Below are positions 30,481 through 42,203 of a stretch of 64,000 nt of DNA, piece after piece. Below the pieces are notes generated by a model, which made no database searches, was not told the origin of the DNA, and saw only the letters and a program-made list of their open reading frames with translations. A program made the position numbers and the translations under genes. How positions within the stretch are numbered: position 1 is the first letter of the stretch; every line of letters begins with the position of its first letter. The stretch comes from Luidia sarsii (Eukaryota > Echinodermata > Asteroidea > Paxillosida > Luidiidae), in assembly GCA_949987565.1 (NCBI GenBank), contig OX465109.1:8906163-8970162 (forward strand), written 5' to 3'.

Positions 30481-32430
30481 TTGGTGACCTACGTGAGACG
30501 TGAACTGTGTGCTTAATTGTCTGGATGTTAATAAGTAATTTTCAAGTCTATGTTACTGTCAAACTCGGCGGGGTTTTTCCCGACATCAGTAATGGTCGAT
30601 TTGCCATGAAAAAAAAAACCCCACAATCATACGATCCATTTTCTGCACTTGAGCAAATTTGCAGTGTTTCCTTATTTAAGCTTGGAGGGATTCGTGAAGA
30701 CATACCGGTAGTGGCCGCGTATATAATGTACACAGGGACAACGACGTAGGTTGAATCTTACTCAAAAACTTGTGTATAGGTGTATACTTATTTTGTGTTG
30801 TCAGGAACAACTGTAAATTGTGTTTATGTCAATGAGAGCGAACACGAACCTCTCCTGAAATGCAGCGTATGGTATGTGAACACTATTGGCACCCCCTGAA
30901 CAATATTACGCGTCATTGTACAAAGGTGAAAACATCCACTCCCTGGTAGTTATGTCACCAACCGCCCATTCCTTGAAATTGTCGAAACCTCATTCGGCGA
31001 CTCATTCAAAGTGGGAGGTCGCACGCGTTTGTTTAGCGCTAGTTCACGCTAAGTGCGAGCGTAGTGCGTGGGAATTTCTCCTCGTTTTAACCATGAAATG
31101 ATTGCAGTAAAGCAGTTCGAGATAGCCCCATACATAGGGGCGACCCCGAATCGTATTCTTGTATTCTTTGGTCTGTGTTTCCATTGCACATTTTGTGGCC
31201 ACAAGCTCCAGCCGTTGGTTCCTCGTGCCACTAGCAATCGTGCATATCTAGCCACACCCCAGTGACACTCTCTAATTGTAGCCTGATCATTTCTTTTATA
31301 AAATCGTTTGTTTTTTCTCCAATAGCTAAACCTTTATACTCTCTGAGGGGCCCTCTGGCTTTTTTTGTGTATGTATGCATACTTTTCTTGGCTATCCTTA
31401 GTCAGAGTCACTGCCGGCTGCTTCTCGCTGTCAAGTTATGTTATAGGCCTAACCACCTCTCCCTCCATCACAATGGCAGCGTATACGACCATGACTTGCG
31501 TTAATTGCTTCTTACCGTGCAGTCCAAGAACAGCAGCCACGGGTTCCTTGTCCGGCAATGGAAGCTACTGCAAAAAAAGAGAGAGCTAGACCTCCTATAA
31601 TATATTCAGAGCATGTACATAGCCTCAGGCACTTCCAGCAATACTGCTGCTGCACATCAGGACAAAAAACTGAACATGGAGAGCTACGCCGTGAATCTCG
31701 GTTGGTTTGTCACCAGCCGCGGCCTTATCCTGAACATTTTTGGTCAAACATAATCCGGTTAATCATTAACACTGGGCAATAATGTTGGCAGTGCCAGGCA
31801 GATCCGTCCACTATGATATAACATTCCCGTGTAATAGGACTAGTCTATCAAGAGTAAGTTGTCCGACAGACGGGTCCGGTCCCGTATGCCTTATGTAAAC
31901 ATACCGATGAGTTTTGATGCTGTAATGTAGCTACTATTTAAGAAGCTGTATTAGGGACATGTATTAGGGACTCCCTTACCTCACTCGTACGTACCAAATG
32001 TATGCCTATGGCAGACCATCTAGGTTTATTTCTATGACAGACGTACGAAATGTTATCGCATGTACGACGTCCCGATAAAGTTGTGTGCTACTATTTGTTT
32101 GTGTCAGAAAAAAAAATCATCCAGCCAGCCAGCCAACCTGCCAGACAGCCAGCCAGCCAACCTGCCAGTCGACCTGCCAGCCAGCCACCCAGCTAGCATG
32201 CAAGCAAGAAAGCAAGCAAGCAAGTAAGCAAATTGAGCTGCATCATGTTAACTTATCATCATTGTAGTTATGCTCGTTTTCCTTAAAAATAAAAAAAAGT
32301 CTCCCACTGGGACGCCTACTAAATTCTACATCTTACACTATGGCGCCCTCTGTTGACGGTCTGCATGGTTTTTTTTACCCGGCCCCATAACAAAATGCAA
32401 TAGCGCCCCCTCCCTCGTCCCCGTCGGACT
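30481..32430. other. Intergenic, no gene seen
   Basis: Mixed-composition DNA between the mucin start and the pyrimidine minisatellite. It contains a short CAGC/CAAG-type repeat (about 32115-32235) and one diverged 26-bp motif copy (32030-32070). Open frames here are all below about 110 codons without domain content. Confidence 0.5.
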
Positions 32431-32439
32431 TCTGATGCC

Positions 32440-34490
32440 CCTCAGTAAAAATCGTGTAATTATCCCCCTCTCTCTTCTGTTTTTTCTCCCTGTCTTTCTC
32501 CACTCCTTACGTCCCTCACTCGTTTCCCTCCCTCCCCTCACTCTTCCTCTTTTTCCATCTCTCACCTCCTCTCTCCCCCTATTTCTCTCCCTCTCCCTCC
32601 CTCCCTCTCCCTCTCTCCCTCGCTCACTCCCACTCCTCTCTCTATTTCCATCTAACCCCTCTCTCTCCATCCCTCTCCCCTCCTCCCTTGCCTGTCTGGC
32701 ACCCTGCCCGCCCCCCCCCCCACTCCTTTATTGTCTCCCTCCCTGCCCCCCTCTCCCTGCCTGCTTGGCACCCTGCCCCTCCTTTCTTGTCTCCCTCCCT
32801 GCCCCCTTCCCCTGCCTCCTCCTGCCTCCTCCCTACCTCCCACCCTGCCTTCCTGCGTCCCTCCTTCCCTGCCTCCCCCTGCCTCCCTGCCTCCCTCCTT
32901 CCCTGCCTCCCCCTGCCTCCCACCCTGCCTCCCACCCTGCCTCCCTCCTTCCCTGCCTTCCCCCTGCCTCCTCCCTACCTCCCACCCTGCCTTCCTGCCT
33001 CCCTCCTTCCCTGCCTCCCTCCCTGCCTCCTTCCCCCTCCCTTCCTCCCTGCCTCCCTGCCTCCCTGCCTCCCTAGCTCCTTCCTCCTCCCTTCCTCCCT
33101 GCCTCCCTCCTTCCCTGCCTCCCTCCCTGCCTCCCACCCTGCCTCCCTCCGTGCCTCCCTCCCTGCCTCCTTCCTTTCCCCTCCCTTCCTCCCTGCCTGC
33201 ACCCCTGCCTGCATCCCTGCCTCCCACCCTGCCTCCCACCCTGCCTCCTTCCTTTCCCCTCCTTTCCTCCCTGCCTGCATCCCTGCCTGCATCCCTGCCT
33301 CCCACCCTGCCTCCCACCCTGCCTCCCTCCCTGCCTCCCACCCTGCCTCCCACCCTGCCTCCCACCCTGCCTCCCACCCTGCCTCCCTCCTTCCCCCTCC
33401 TTTCCTCCCTGCCTGCATCCCTGCCTGCATCCCTGCCTCCCACCCTGCCTCCCTCCCTGCCTCCCTCCCTGCCTCCCACCCTGCCTCCCTCCTTCCCCCT
33501 CCTTTCCTCCCTGCCTGCATCCCTGCCTGCATCCCTGCCTCCCACCCTGCCTCCCACCCTGCCTCCCTCCGTGCCTCCCTCCCTGCCTCCCACCCTGCCT
33601 CCCTCCTTCCCCCTCCTTTCCTCCCTGCCTGCATCCCTGCCTGCATCCCTGCCTCCCACCCTGCCTCCCACCCTGCCTCCCTCCGTGCCTCCCTCCCTGC
33701 CTCCTTCCTTTCCCCTCCCTTCCTCCCTGCCTGCATCCCTGCCTGCATCCCTGCCTCCCACCCTGCCTCCCACCCTGCCTCCCACCCTGCCTCCCACCCT
33801 GCCTCCCACCCTGCCTCCTTCCTTTCCCCTCCTTTCCTCCCTGCCTGTATCCCTGCCTGCATCCCTGCCTCCCACCCTGCCTCCCACCCTGCCTCCCACC
33901 CTTCCTCCCACCCTGCCTCCCACCCTGCCTCCCTCCTTCCCCCTCCTTTCCTCCCTGCCTGCATCCCTGCCTGCATCCCTGCCTCCCACCCTGCCTCCCT
34001 CCCTGCCTCCCTCCCTGCCTCCCAACCTGCCTCCCTCCTTCCCCCTCCTTTCCTCCCTGCCTGCATCCCTGCCTGCATCCCTGCCTCCCACCCTGCCTCC
34101 CACCCTGCCTCCCTCCGTGCCTCCCTCCCTGCCTCCCACCCTGCCTCCCTCCTTCCCCCTCCTTTCCTCCCTGCCTGCATCCCTGCCTGCATCCCTGCCT
34201 CCCACCCTGCCTCCCTCCCTGCCTCCCTCCCTGCCTCCCTCCCTGCCTCCCACCCTGCCTCCCTCCTTCCCCCTCCCTTCCTCCCTGCCTGCATCCCTGC
34301 CTCCCACCCTGCCTCCCACCCTGCCTCCCTGCCTGCCTGCCTCCTTCCCCCTCCCTTCCTCCCTGCCTGCATCCCTGCCTGCATCCCTGCCTCTCACCCT
34401 GCCCCCCACCCTGCCTCCCTCCTTTCCCCTCCCTTCCTCCCTGCCTGCATCCCTGCCTGCATCCCTGCCTCCCTCCCTCCAGGCACCAAC
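32440..34490. repeat. 2-kb pyrimidine minisatellite (CCCTGCCTCC family)
   Basis: Almost pure C/T with a 12-base theme CCCTGCCTCCCA. Variable blocks of roughly 80-140 bp each contain CTGCCTGCATCCCTGCCTGCATCC, then CCTTCCCCCTCCTTTCC. The left part (32440-32700) is plain CTCCCT microsatellite. Several reading frames on both strands remain open over most of it because of the repeat composition, so those frames are not evidence of a gene. The pyrimidine bias makes triplex (H-DNA) formation possible. Confidence 0.9.
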
Positions 34491-34849
34491 CCACCCGTTC
34501 GCTTAGGCAAGAACCTGAGAACTCCCCCAAAATCCAACTACGGGCAGCAGCAGAGAAGGGCGATAGAGGGCGGTGGAAAATGCAGTTCATATCTGACGAA
34601 TCGATACCAGAGGAATTCCCGATGTAAAAAGCCTCATACAGAGAGAACGACGGATCTGTTCAGTGCCATTGTAAAGCAGCGCAGCCAACAGTCAACGGTA
34701 TTGCGGTTGCTGAACAGCCCCCGCCGATCGGACAATGCCCTGCGTCTATTGACCTGGCAACCGCCAGTGGAAGCCGCCGTCCTTATTTCAGTATTTCCAA
34801 TTTTTGCCCAAGTGCCGCGTGCGTGTGCCTGTATGCGGGCTGGTTTCGC

Positions 34850-36118
34850 GTGTGTGCGCGGCTGTGCATAGAACAACTACCGCATCGCACAGACCACGCC
34901 ACTCGCCGATCATTGCGCGCCGCGCACAGCTGTAGACAGACAACCAGGCCGCGGCGTGGTGTGTGTGGGTGTGTGTGTGTGCGCGCAGAGGAGTAGAACG
35001 CACTTGTGCCGTCAACCGAGCCGCTGAGCAACTTGTAGCCTGCTGAAAACCTTGCCGAGTATTCCCCTCCCCCCTCCGGACGGCACGGTCGGTAATCTCC
35101 GTCGACTTGTCGACACGGCGCTGGCACGGACGTCGACCGCGTGCAAATTAATGGCCACCACTCTCACTCTCTCTCCCTAAACGCGTGAAACCCGGAAGGA
35201 GCGTAGGAACCAAGAAGACAGCGAGTGATTGATAGCCGGACTTGGTGTACATGTACATGTACGTAGTTTGCCTGCACTGCGTGCACCGTCCAACGCGTTG
35301 GATTCGAGAGGGAAGAATTTGGCTCGCGGAGCGGATCGATCGAGCACCTCCGTCTCTCCACCTACGGTACCATCCCCCGCATCCCCTCCAGGAGCCCACG
35401 GTGATCGACGTCGGAGCGGGAAGCCCGCACCCGGTGCTGACACTTTCTTTAAGCGGGTGGGAGAACTGGGCCGCCGGGCGGCAAGCGACCGGAGTTATCA
35501 TCGGCCTACCGCCACGCAGGCACGGCACGCAGACCCGCACGTCCGAGCCGCGCCTGCCGTGCATGGCCGCTCATCTCATCGGGAGAATACCGGCTCTCGG
35601 TCGCCAGCGCCGACCGCCGGGCGCGCCGAGACTGACGCCGACTGGATTCGAACCCCGGAGTGCCAGCTCGCCGGGTGCTGACTGACGTCGGTCTTCGCAC
35701 TGGAATACGCCACCGCTCGTCTCGCCCGCCGTCCGGTAACCGAACTGCTTGTGGGACGGTCGACCCATCTCTGTGCGAATCACATCTCGGGACCGTCACC
35801 AATCAGTGGCTGTCCCATCTCTACCGTTGTTGGACTCGACCAGATCGCTGGTTGGGAGTTCAGTCGAGCCCGGTGACTTGTATATGGGCTCTAGCAGGAG
35901 GCAGCCAGGACATTGACTGAACCCCGGTGGTGGCCCGGGAGTCGGTCCCCTGCTCTCGACCCCGCGACCAGCCGCCCGCTGCCGAGTGAGTTGGCCGCCG
36001 ACAGCCGGGCGGAGAGTCAAAGGAAGCTCAACCCCGCCGCAGCCCCCACCATCCTCCCTCCCTCACTTGAATCCGCCAAGATCAGGCCGGAAGACCAGGC
36101 CGACCCGAGCCGCCAGCC
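34850..36118 (+). promoter_or_regulatory. CpG-rich island, probable promoter and 5' UTR of the gene starting at 36119
   Basis: From about 34850 the sequence becomes GC-rich with many CpGs and loses long repeats. It ends at a strong translation start. A GT/CA repeat lies at about 34960-34985, and TGTACATGTACATGTAC at 35246-35262. It also lies upstream of the mucin gene in the opposite direction. The start site is not visible. Confidence 0.45.
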
Positions 36119-36167
36119 ATGGATCTATCGACCTGCTGCAAGTGGCTGTCCCTGTGCGTCTCCCTGG
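36119..36167 (+). CDS. Putative first coding exon of an unidentified secreted or membrane protein
   Basis: GCCAGCCATGG is an almost ideal start context. The exon reads MDLSTCCKWLSLCVSL plus one base and then a consensus donor GTAAGT at 36168. A short hydrophobic leader and a phase 1 intron right after it are typical of signal-peptide exons, the same arrangement as the mucin gene. It sits at the 3' end of a CpG-rich island. I could not find its second exon between 36.2 and 64 kb, so the product is unknown and the intron may run beyond the window. Confidence 0.45.
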
Positions 36168-36239
36168 GTAAGTGCCTCCCTCTCATCCTCGCCATTTCAT
36201 GCCAGAGGCAGAATCTGCCATCAAGGTTTTTTGCTTGAG

Positions 36240-36720
36240 CTCAGGCCAGAGTTCCCCCCCCCTGCCCCCGTGAGGCCGGCCACCTCACTGCTTCAGTTTG
36301 ACGGGCAGCTTCGGGGATTTGTCTCCTCAACTGGCCGCCTTGGGGAGAATGGTCTGGTCATCAACGATCTCGCATAAAAAAGCAACGGCGATGCACTATG
36401 GGTTATCATTCCCCGATTGCAAATGTTGAATACAGCTTAAGCCTTAAGACTCGTAGATATAGCATGATGTTTGCGTCGAGGAGGAGGTAATTCGATGAGG
36501 GGTTGCCCTGCTCGACATGATAAGCAGTGAGCTTGATTCGAACCCGCAACTGGTCGTTTGGCTGATTCGAGTAATGTATAGTGGCAGGTACCGCGTTGCT
36601 TCGTACATATAACCTGATATTTCAGGCATCGGGCAAAACCACTCGGTGCTTAAATGTGTGACCCGTGGAGCATCAAGTTGGCGCGTCCACTACATACCAA
36701 ACTCCATTATTATCTCTTTT
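36240..36720. repeat. Diverged dispersed repeat, copy 1
   Basis: Shares blocks with 41170-41520: TGAGG(C/T)C...CCACCTCACT, then CGGGGATTTG or CGGGTATTTG, and ATCAAGTTGGC near the right end (36672 and 41430). ATTATTATCTC at about 36704 also occurs near 60460. Too diverged for exact ends. Confidence 0.4.
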
Positions 36721-36886
36721 ATTTTTGAAGCAGATAAACGATTGCTAACCTAGAATCTGGCAATTTCCTGTGGAAAGCCCGACCCAACCAAGCGAAGCGA
36801 CCCGGCAAACGCGATATCTTTTTGGAACTCTGAATGCTACCTTTATTATTGCCATAGCAACGGCAGAAGCACTGCGCCCCCCCAAA

Positions 36887-36889
36887 AAA

Positions 36890-36932
<43 letters not shown>

Positions 36933-36933
36933 A
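36887..36933. repeat. (AAAT)n microsatellite
   Basis: About eleven tetranucleotide copies directly against the left end of the 183-bp element. Confidence 0.9.
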
Positions 36934-37116
36934 CGCAGTGGCTGTTGTTACGGCAGTCGTCCGTGTGGTTCCCTGACTTCACAGTATTTGTCAGGATGTT
37001 TAGCTCTTGGAACCAGACTATCAGCTAATAGACTGGTTCAACCAGCCTGCAATGCTGACGAAATACAATCAAGTCAGGGAACCACTCGGACGACTGCCGT
37101 AACAACAGCCATTGCG
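36934..37116. mobile_element. 183-bp terminal-inverted-repeat element, copy 1
   Basis: Begins CGCAGTGGCTGTTGTTACGG and ends in its complement (CCGTAACAACAGCCATTGCG). The inverted arms extend about 45 bp, through GGTTCCCTGACTT. The interior includes GCTCTTGGAACCAGACTATC. It has no coding capacity. It is nearly identical to 46646-46828 and has the same length. The CAGTGGC-type ends recall hAT elements, but a clear target-site duplication was not found. Confidence 0.8.
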
Positions 37117-38429
37117 AAAAATAAAACGGCGCGTGTTTGGCTGACAGGAAAGGGGGCCGCCAGGCCCTGTTTAACGGCGAATTTATCGGCAGTTTATGAG
37201 TAAGGGCCGTCCTGTAACGTTCAGGAGCCGTACCATGTTCGGTCACACAGACAAAAAAAAGCGCCCGCCTCACCACCGCTGACTGTGCCGACAACTCAAG
37301 GCCTATTACTGCTAGTGCATGCTAAGACTCGTTGACGTGATCAACAAGTTCCGTAGTGCGTTTGCTTGCGCGACCGAGAGTGAGTGGGCCTCGACCGGCG
37401 GCGCCATGTTGAGCACCCTCAGGTCCATCCACACAAGCTGCACGACTCGATGCAAACTCCCCTTGTGCACCAGTAATGTGCCAGTGATCAATTTATCATT
37501 ACCCCCCCCCTCATGGTCCCGTTAATCCAAGTTCCACTTGGGAATGAAAAATAGGCGTGTGATCCCTGGAGATACGTTAAATGCTTCTGACCGACCCTCT
37601 GCCCCCCCCCCCCATCCATAGCCAGCAAAGATTGTTGAATATACGGGATGGAAGGCTGAACCTCAGGAAATTTAGATGGTAGAGCGTCGGACGGTATCCA
37701 TTTTGAAATTCCACAGTCAGTACGTCTTTCCCTTGTCTTTTGAACACAGCCTTCGCTTCGTTTTGTCTATGGGCCAGAGACAGGCTGTAAACAAGTGCCG
37801 GTTCCGTATTGGAAGGATGCCTTATAACCTCCCCAAATCCCCTGTGTACATTTCTTGTGGGTGGAGTTGAGATACGTAGACAGTAACGGCGGCTCCGTCT
37901 GCGCTGGAAAGGATGTGATACGCGTTGGCTCGGGATTCCGGCCTCTGTTGTGGTTTGCTTTGGTAATGTCACAGTCCCTTTCCTGGTTGGCTGTGGAGAA
38001 GAGAACGAAAAAGCATGCCTCACTCCCCGTGAGTCAGCAGACTCAGGCAATACAAAAGCTAACCGAATTTCCTCATGCATAGTATACCCCGAATGGCGAG
38101 CAGTATCACCGCTAGCCAGATCCAAACTTAGAAGCATTCAATCCCCAATAGCTTATAGAGGGCCCGAGCTTTCCGTCCTAAGTAGGACGTTTTTGACTTT
38201 GAGAAAGGTCTCACTTAGATTGGAGAACGGAGGGGGGTGCTTAAACATGCTTAAACATTGCAATTCCGGTTTTTGTTTGACAAATTTAGCAGAGATATGC
38301 GAAAGACTTGCTCTTGCATGTTCACTTCCTGTGTAGGTTGACCTCTGTCACGACGACAGGGAAAATGTTTTTGTTTTCAAACAGAGGGAAGGGGAACTGA
38401 ATGGGAAATTGTAGATAGATTTATATATA
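37117..38429. other. Intergenic, no gene seen; possible SINE head near 37665
   Basis: TTAGATGGTAGAGCGTCGGAC at about 37671 is A-box-like, and it is followed by CAGTCAGTACG and a T/C-rich tail, as in tRNA-derived SINEs, but no good B-box is present. A 12-base C run lies at 37602-37613. A 186-codon minus-strand open frame (37577-38137) has no recognisable domain. Confidence 0.4.
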
Positions 38430-38525
38430 GAACAGCAAAGAGAAACTGAATGGACCTGGATATGAACCATGGTTTCTGGGTTAATGTACCAACACTTTAC
38501 CACCTGAGCTATAACAGTTACAGGT
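38430..38525 (-). mobile_element. tRNA-derived SINE-like copy
   Basis: On the minus strand, A-box TAGCTCAGGTGGTAAAGTG, about 30 bp, then B-box GGTTCATATCC and GGTCCATTCAGTTTCTC. It resembles the copy at 29635 over the B-box and following segment. It is not a full tRNA fold. Confidence 0.55.
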
Positions 38526-38539
38526 GGGGGCTTCGTGAT

Positions 38540-39325
38540 TGTGATGATGATGATGAGAAGGATGAGGAGGGTGAGGAGGATGTGGAGGAAGAGGGTGGAG
38601 ATGATGGGGAAGGATGGAGAGGGTGAGGAGGATGTGGAGGAAGAGGGTGAAGATGATGCGGAAGGATGAGGAGGGTGAGGAGGATGGGGGAAGAGGGTGA
38701 TGATGATGGGGAAGGATGGGGAGGAAAGAGGGTGAAGATGATGGGGAAGGATGGAGAGGGTGAGGAGGATGTGGAGGAAGAGGGTGAAGATGATGCGGAA
38801 GGATGAGGAAGGTGAGGAGGATGGGGGAAGAGGGTGATGATGATGGGGAAGGATGGGGAGGAAAGAGGGTGAAGATGATGGGGAAGGATGGAGAGGGTGA
38901 GGAGGATGTAGAGGAAGAGGGTGAAGATGATGGGAAAGGATGAGGAGGGTGAGGATGATGTGGAGGAAGAGGGTGAAGATGATTGGGAAGGATGAGGAGG
39001 GTGGGGAGGATGGGGAGGAAGAAGGTGGAGATAATGGGGAAGGATGGAGAAGGTGAGGAGGATGTGGAGGAAGAGGGTGAATATGATGCGGAAGGATAGA
39101 GAGGGTGAGGAGGATGTGGAGGAAGAGGGTGAAGATGATGGGGAAGGATGAGGAGGGTGAGGAGGATGGGGAGGAAGAAGGTGAAGATGATGGGGAAGGA
39201 TGGAGAGGGTGAGGTGGATGTGGAGGAAAGAGGGTGAAGATGATGGGGAAGGATGGGGAGGAAGAGGGTGAAGATGATGGGGGAGGATGGAGAGGATGGG
39301 GAGGGTAAGGAGGATTGGGAGAGTG
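38540..39325. repeat. 52-bp GGA/GAT-rich minisatellite
   Basis: About fifteen diverged copies of a unit near 52 bp (GAGGATGTGGAGGAAGAGGGTGAAGATGATGGGGAAGGAT...). GATGTGGAGG occurs at 38579 and 38631. The strand is purine-rich. Open minus-strand frames up to about 330 codons (Ser/Pro/His/Leu) come from the repeat. Confidence 0.85.
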
Positions 39326-39629
39326 AGGGCAAACTCCCATCTGCTCAAAAACATAGTATAGCCGCGTGACTGTTTGTTTCTGATGTACATGGGTGTTACT
39401 GTAAAAGTTAACGCTTTAGGATGATATTCACCAAAGGGCTATGTGTATTAAGGTGGTAAACAAGCTTTAATAAGTGGGTTTCTGAACCAAGCAATGAGAC
39501 GGGTGTAACTTCCGTATGCTCCGTGTTGCTTGGTGTTGCCACCTCCCTTAGTCCCCCCTTTTCGGTGGATTGCTGCAACTTGCTCACTGACCCCAATGGC
39601 CCGAGATTGTCACAACTCATTGCTTAACA

Positions 39630-40005
39630 ACCCTAACCCCTAGTGCTGCGTGCCTGGAATCCTCCTCAATCCTCCACAATCCTCCAATGTGAGTTTGTGC
39701 ATGTACAATGTACCCCACTGCCTCTATCCTCCACAGCTAATTGCATGTAAATGGTCCTTTGTTTATAGACAGTACATGCATGGAGCTATAAGTAGGTAAC
39801 TCCACGTTACGTGCCTTTGTCAAAGTTCCACAGCTTTTCATATCCTCAAAAATCCACCAGTGTAAATTTTCTCCAGTGTAACCTTCCTCAATCCTCCACA
39901 CTCCTCCAGTACACATTTTACAACCTTCATCAATCCTACACAATCCTCCAATTGGGAAATGTCATACTTGCCTCAATCCTCCACAATCCCCCATTACCCA
40001 CGATC
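39630..40005. repeat. Degenerate CAATCCTCCACAATCCTCC repeat
   Basis: CCTCAATCCTCCACAATCC recurs at irregular steps (about 39665, 39890, 39970), separated by less repetitive sequence. No coding content. Confidence 0.6.
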
Positions 40006-41650
40006 TTCTTTTTTTTTATTCAGCTCGATCGAAATGCCAGAGTACTTCTCCTTGATTGTGTCCGAATGCGGTCGTTCGAGGCTCAGTCTGTTGGGGAACT
40101 TTGGACCAGGGGCGGGGTTTTCTTTTGCTCTTTGACTTGCTACGTGGTAGCCGAGTTTGCGTGAGACACAGAAAAAACAAGAGGTGTGACCGCCAACGAC
40201 GCCCGCTCTGTTAGCAAGCACTCCAGCCATCACCGGCTCGTGGTCGCCCGTCGCCCGAACAGCGATTAATATTCTAAAAGGGCACCCTGAATAGTGATGG
40301 AAAGGCTATGTGTGCTAGTGGCCTGTCTGTCTTGTGCATGCGTGGTATTGTGCATCATTTCCAAGTTAGCAAGCACGCGCTGTTTGTATGCGCACTGCCT
40401 GCCTTGCCGGCATTTACATTACGTGTACATGTATGTATACGGTTCATCAGCATGCAATGTCACTATCTAGTTCAAGGGAGGGTAGGCCTAGACACCATTT
40501 GCGATGGTCAAAGAATCGCTTCCATACTTAACTCGACGTGTACATTAAATAACACAGTGACACCTACATCAGTTCCGGCTCAATACGTCAACCATGCTAT
40601 GTACGATAGGTACAGTCTTTCATTTTGTCAAGGGCTTATCATGTTGTATAGTATTTGATCGCACCCGTTCACTAAAAAAAAAATATTATTGGTCGGGGTG
40701 ACTCGCTTGTTTTATCGAAATTCTCAGCTTCTCGACTTCGCTATAAAGAGGGCCGATGTTATGCGATAAGCTCACGGCTCATGATTCGTGTTATCGGGGC
40801 GTGCGTTTGAACCCAGCCGGCTCTGAAGTTGTATACTCTATAGCGCCGTCGTGACAGCCTAGAGACAAGATGCCAATCCTTTTCACCTCGGGTTGCTTGG
40901 GGTCGGGACCCCGGGGCGTGTGTCGTGAGTACCCAAAGGGAGCTTCGTATATAGGGAGGAAATTCTCTGTACAAATTCCACCGTAAAGTATAAGACATGT
41001 ACCCTTATATCTCTGCATGCGACGCACCATTTCAGTATACCTATACCTTACATCATGGAGGACTCTATATTTTATGCTTACACTAAATCACTACCGAACC
41101 TTAATACTCACCGTCGGTTCAGTTGTGGATTTTGGACGACACTTTAATAACCGATTGCGGTTCCGATAGGGACCCGCCCTGCAGGTTTGCCCCGGCATAT
41201 TTATCATACTGTGAGGTCGCCCACCTCACTACTTTGGTGGGCCACCTCGGGTATTTGCCTCGGAAGCCGGCCGCCTATTGGGGGTCGAAATCGAGTTACA
41301 GCGGACACACCAATACAGGCGAATGCTTCGGCACGGGCAGGGACATACGCTCTGGTCTTTTCCTGATTCCACACGTACAGTTTGGCAGTGCCACTGACTC
41401 ATTTCCTACCCAATCTGTGATCCACGGATCATCAAGTTGGCACATTCCACAGCATATACACGTGCCAAGCTAAAAAAAACAAAAAAAACCCACCATTTCA
41501 TCGAATTATCCGTTCCCATCTCTTGATATCCAAATACCATGGGAAATATCTCAGTTTTGGATGTCATTCTCTACCGGGTGCTTTTTTTACCCCAAATGGC
41601 CCATTTTTTTCGGCCCGGCAAAATGTTATCCGATTTTTTTTCTTTTTATA
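40006..41650. other. Intergenic, no gene seen; second copy of the dispersed repeat
   Basis: Mixed sequence. 41170-41520 is the diverged partner of 36240-36720. An anticodon-arm-free B-box-like GTTTGAACCCAGC near 40806 is isolated. Open frames are short and lack domains. Confidence 0.45.
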
Positions 41651-41654
41651 ATAA

Positions 41655-42025
41655 TCAATATAAAGGTCAAACGATTGCCACAGTTTGTGCGTTAAATCCC
41701 CATTAAACATTCCAAAAAGGAAATCCTGCGAAGGTTTTAGCTCAAATGGTAACGTAATCCGAGAAAGTAGAAAAAGTAAAAAAAAAAAAAAAAAAGTCTC
41801 GGTTTTCCCACCGATATGTAGTGTAAGAAATAGTTTATTACTTGCCCGTAATAAACTATTTGTCTATGTTTGAGTGAAGATTTCTCAAGAAGTAAATCAT
41901 CCCAGACCGTAAGATGAGGATTCTATCATGACCATCTACAAACTGTGTAAATTATAAGGAAATATTTGGACATCGATGTTTTCCGATCTTCCGAATGTTG
42001 TTTTGGGTTTTTAAAGTCTTTGTGG
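41655..42025. repeat. Hairpin-bearing dispersed repeat, copy 1
   Basis: Aligned by eye to 43553-43920. Shared blocks in order are ATTGCCACA, CCTGCGAAGGTTTTAGCTCAAATG, GTGTAAGAAATAGTTTATTA, TTTGAGTGAAGATTTCTC, CATCCCAGACCGTAAGAT, TGACCATCTACAAA and GGACATCGATGTTT. A perfect 14-bp stem (41828-41841 with 41848-41861) sits in the centre. A poly-A run lies at about 41778. Confidence 0.75.
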
Positions 42026-42037
42026 GTTTTTTTATAC

Positions 42038-42185
42038 TTTTTTTTTAAATAATGAAGGAAAACTTTTGGACAGTATTGCAAAATGGCAAGGAAAACCTTG
42101 ACTGGACCGGGATTTGAACCCAAGACCTGCGGTTTTGCGTACCAGTGGTCTTCCCATCTTAAGGTATCCAGACCTTAGATGGTGG
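42038..42185 (-). mobile_element. tRNA-derived SINE-like copy
   Basis: On the minus strand, CGCAAAACC...GGGTTCAAATCCCGGTCCAGTCAAGGTTTTCC, with an A-rich end corresponding to plus-strand T run 42038-42046. The B-box and the following segment match the copy at 29635-29747 closely. Confidence 0.6.
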
Positions 42186-42203
42186 CCTTCCCAAACAGTC
42201 AAC

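Noticed and set aside
32435..34871. Pro/Ser/Leu-rich and Gly/Arg-rich open frames of up to 727 codons
   Set aside because: Low-complexity CCCTGCCTCC minisatellite. Frames on both strands are equally open.
35229..35685. Overlapping plus-strand frames of about 150 codons in the CpG-rich island
   Set aside because: Expected in GC-rich DNA, because stops are rare. No domain. More likely promoter or 5' untranslated sequence.
38348..39390. Three overlapping minus-strand His/Pro/Ser-rich frames of about 280-330 codons
   Set aside because: Translation of a GGA/GAT minisatellite in three frames. No conserved feature.
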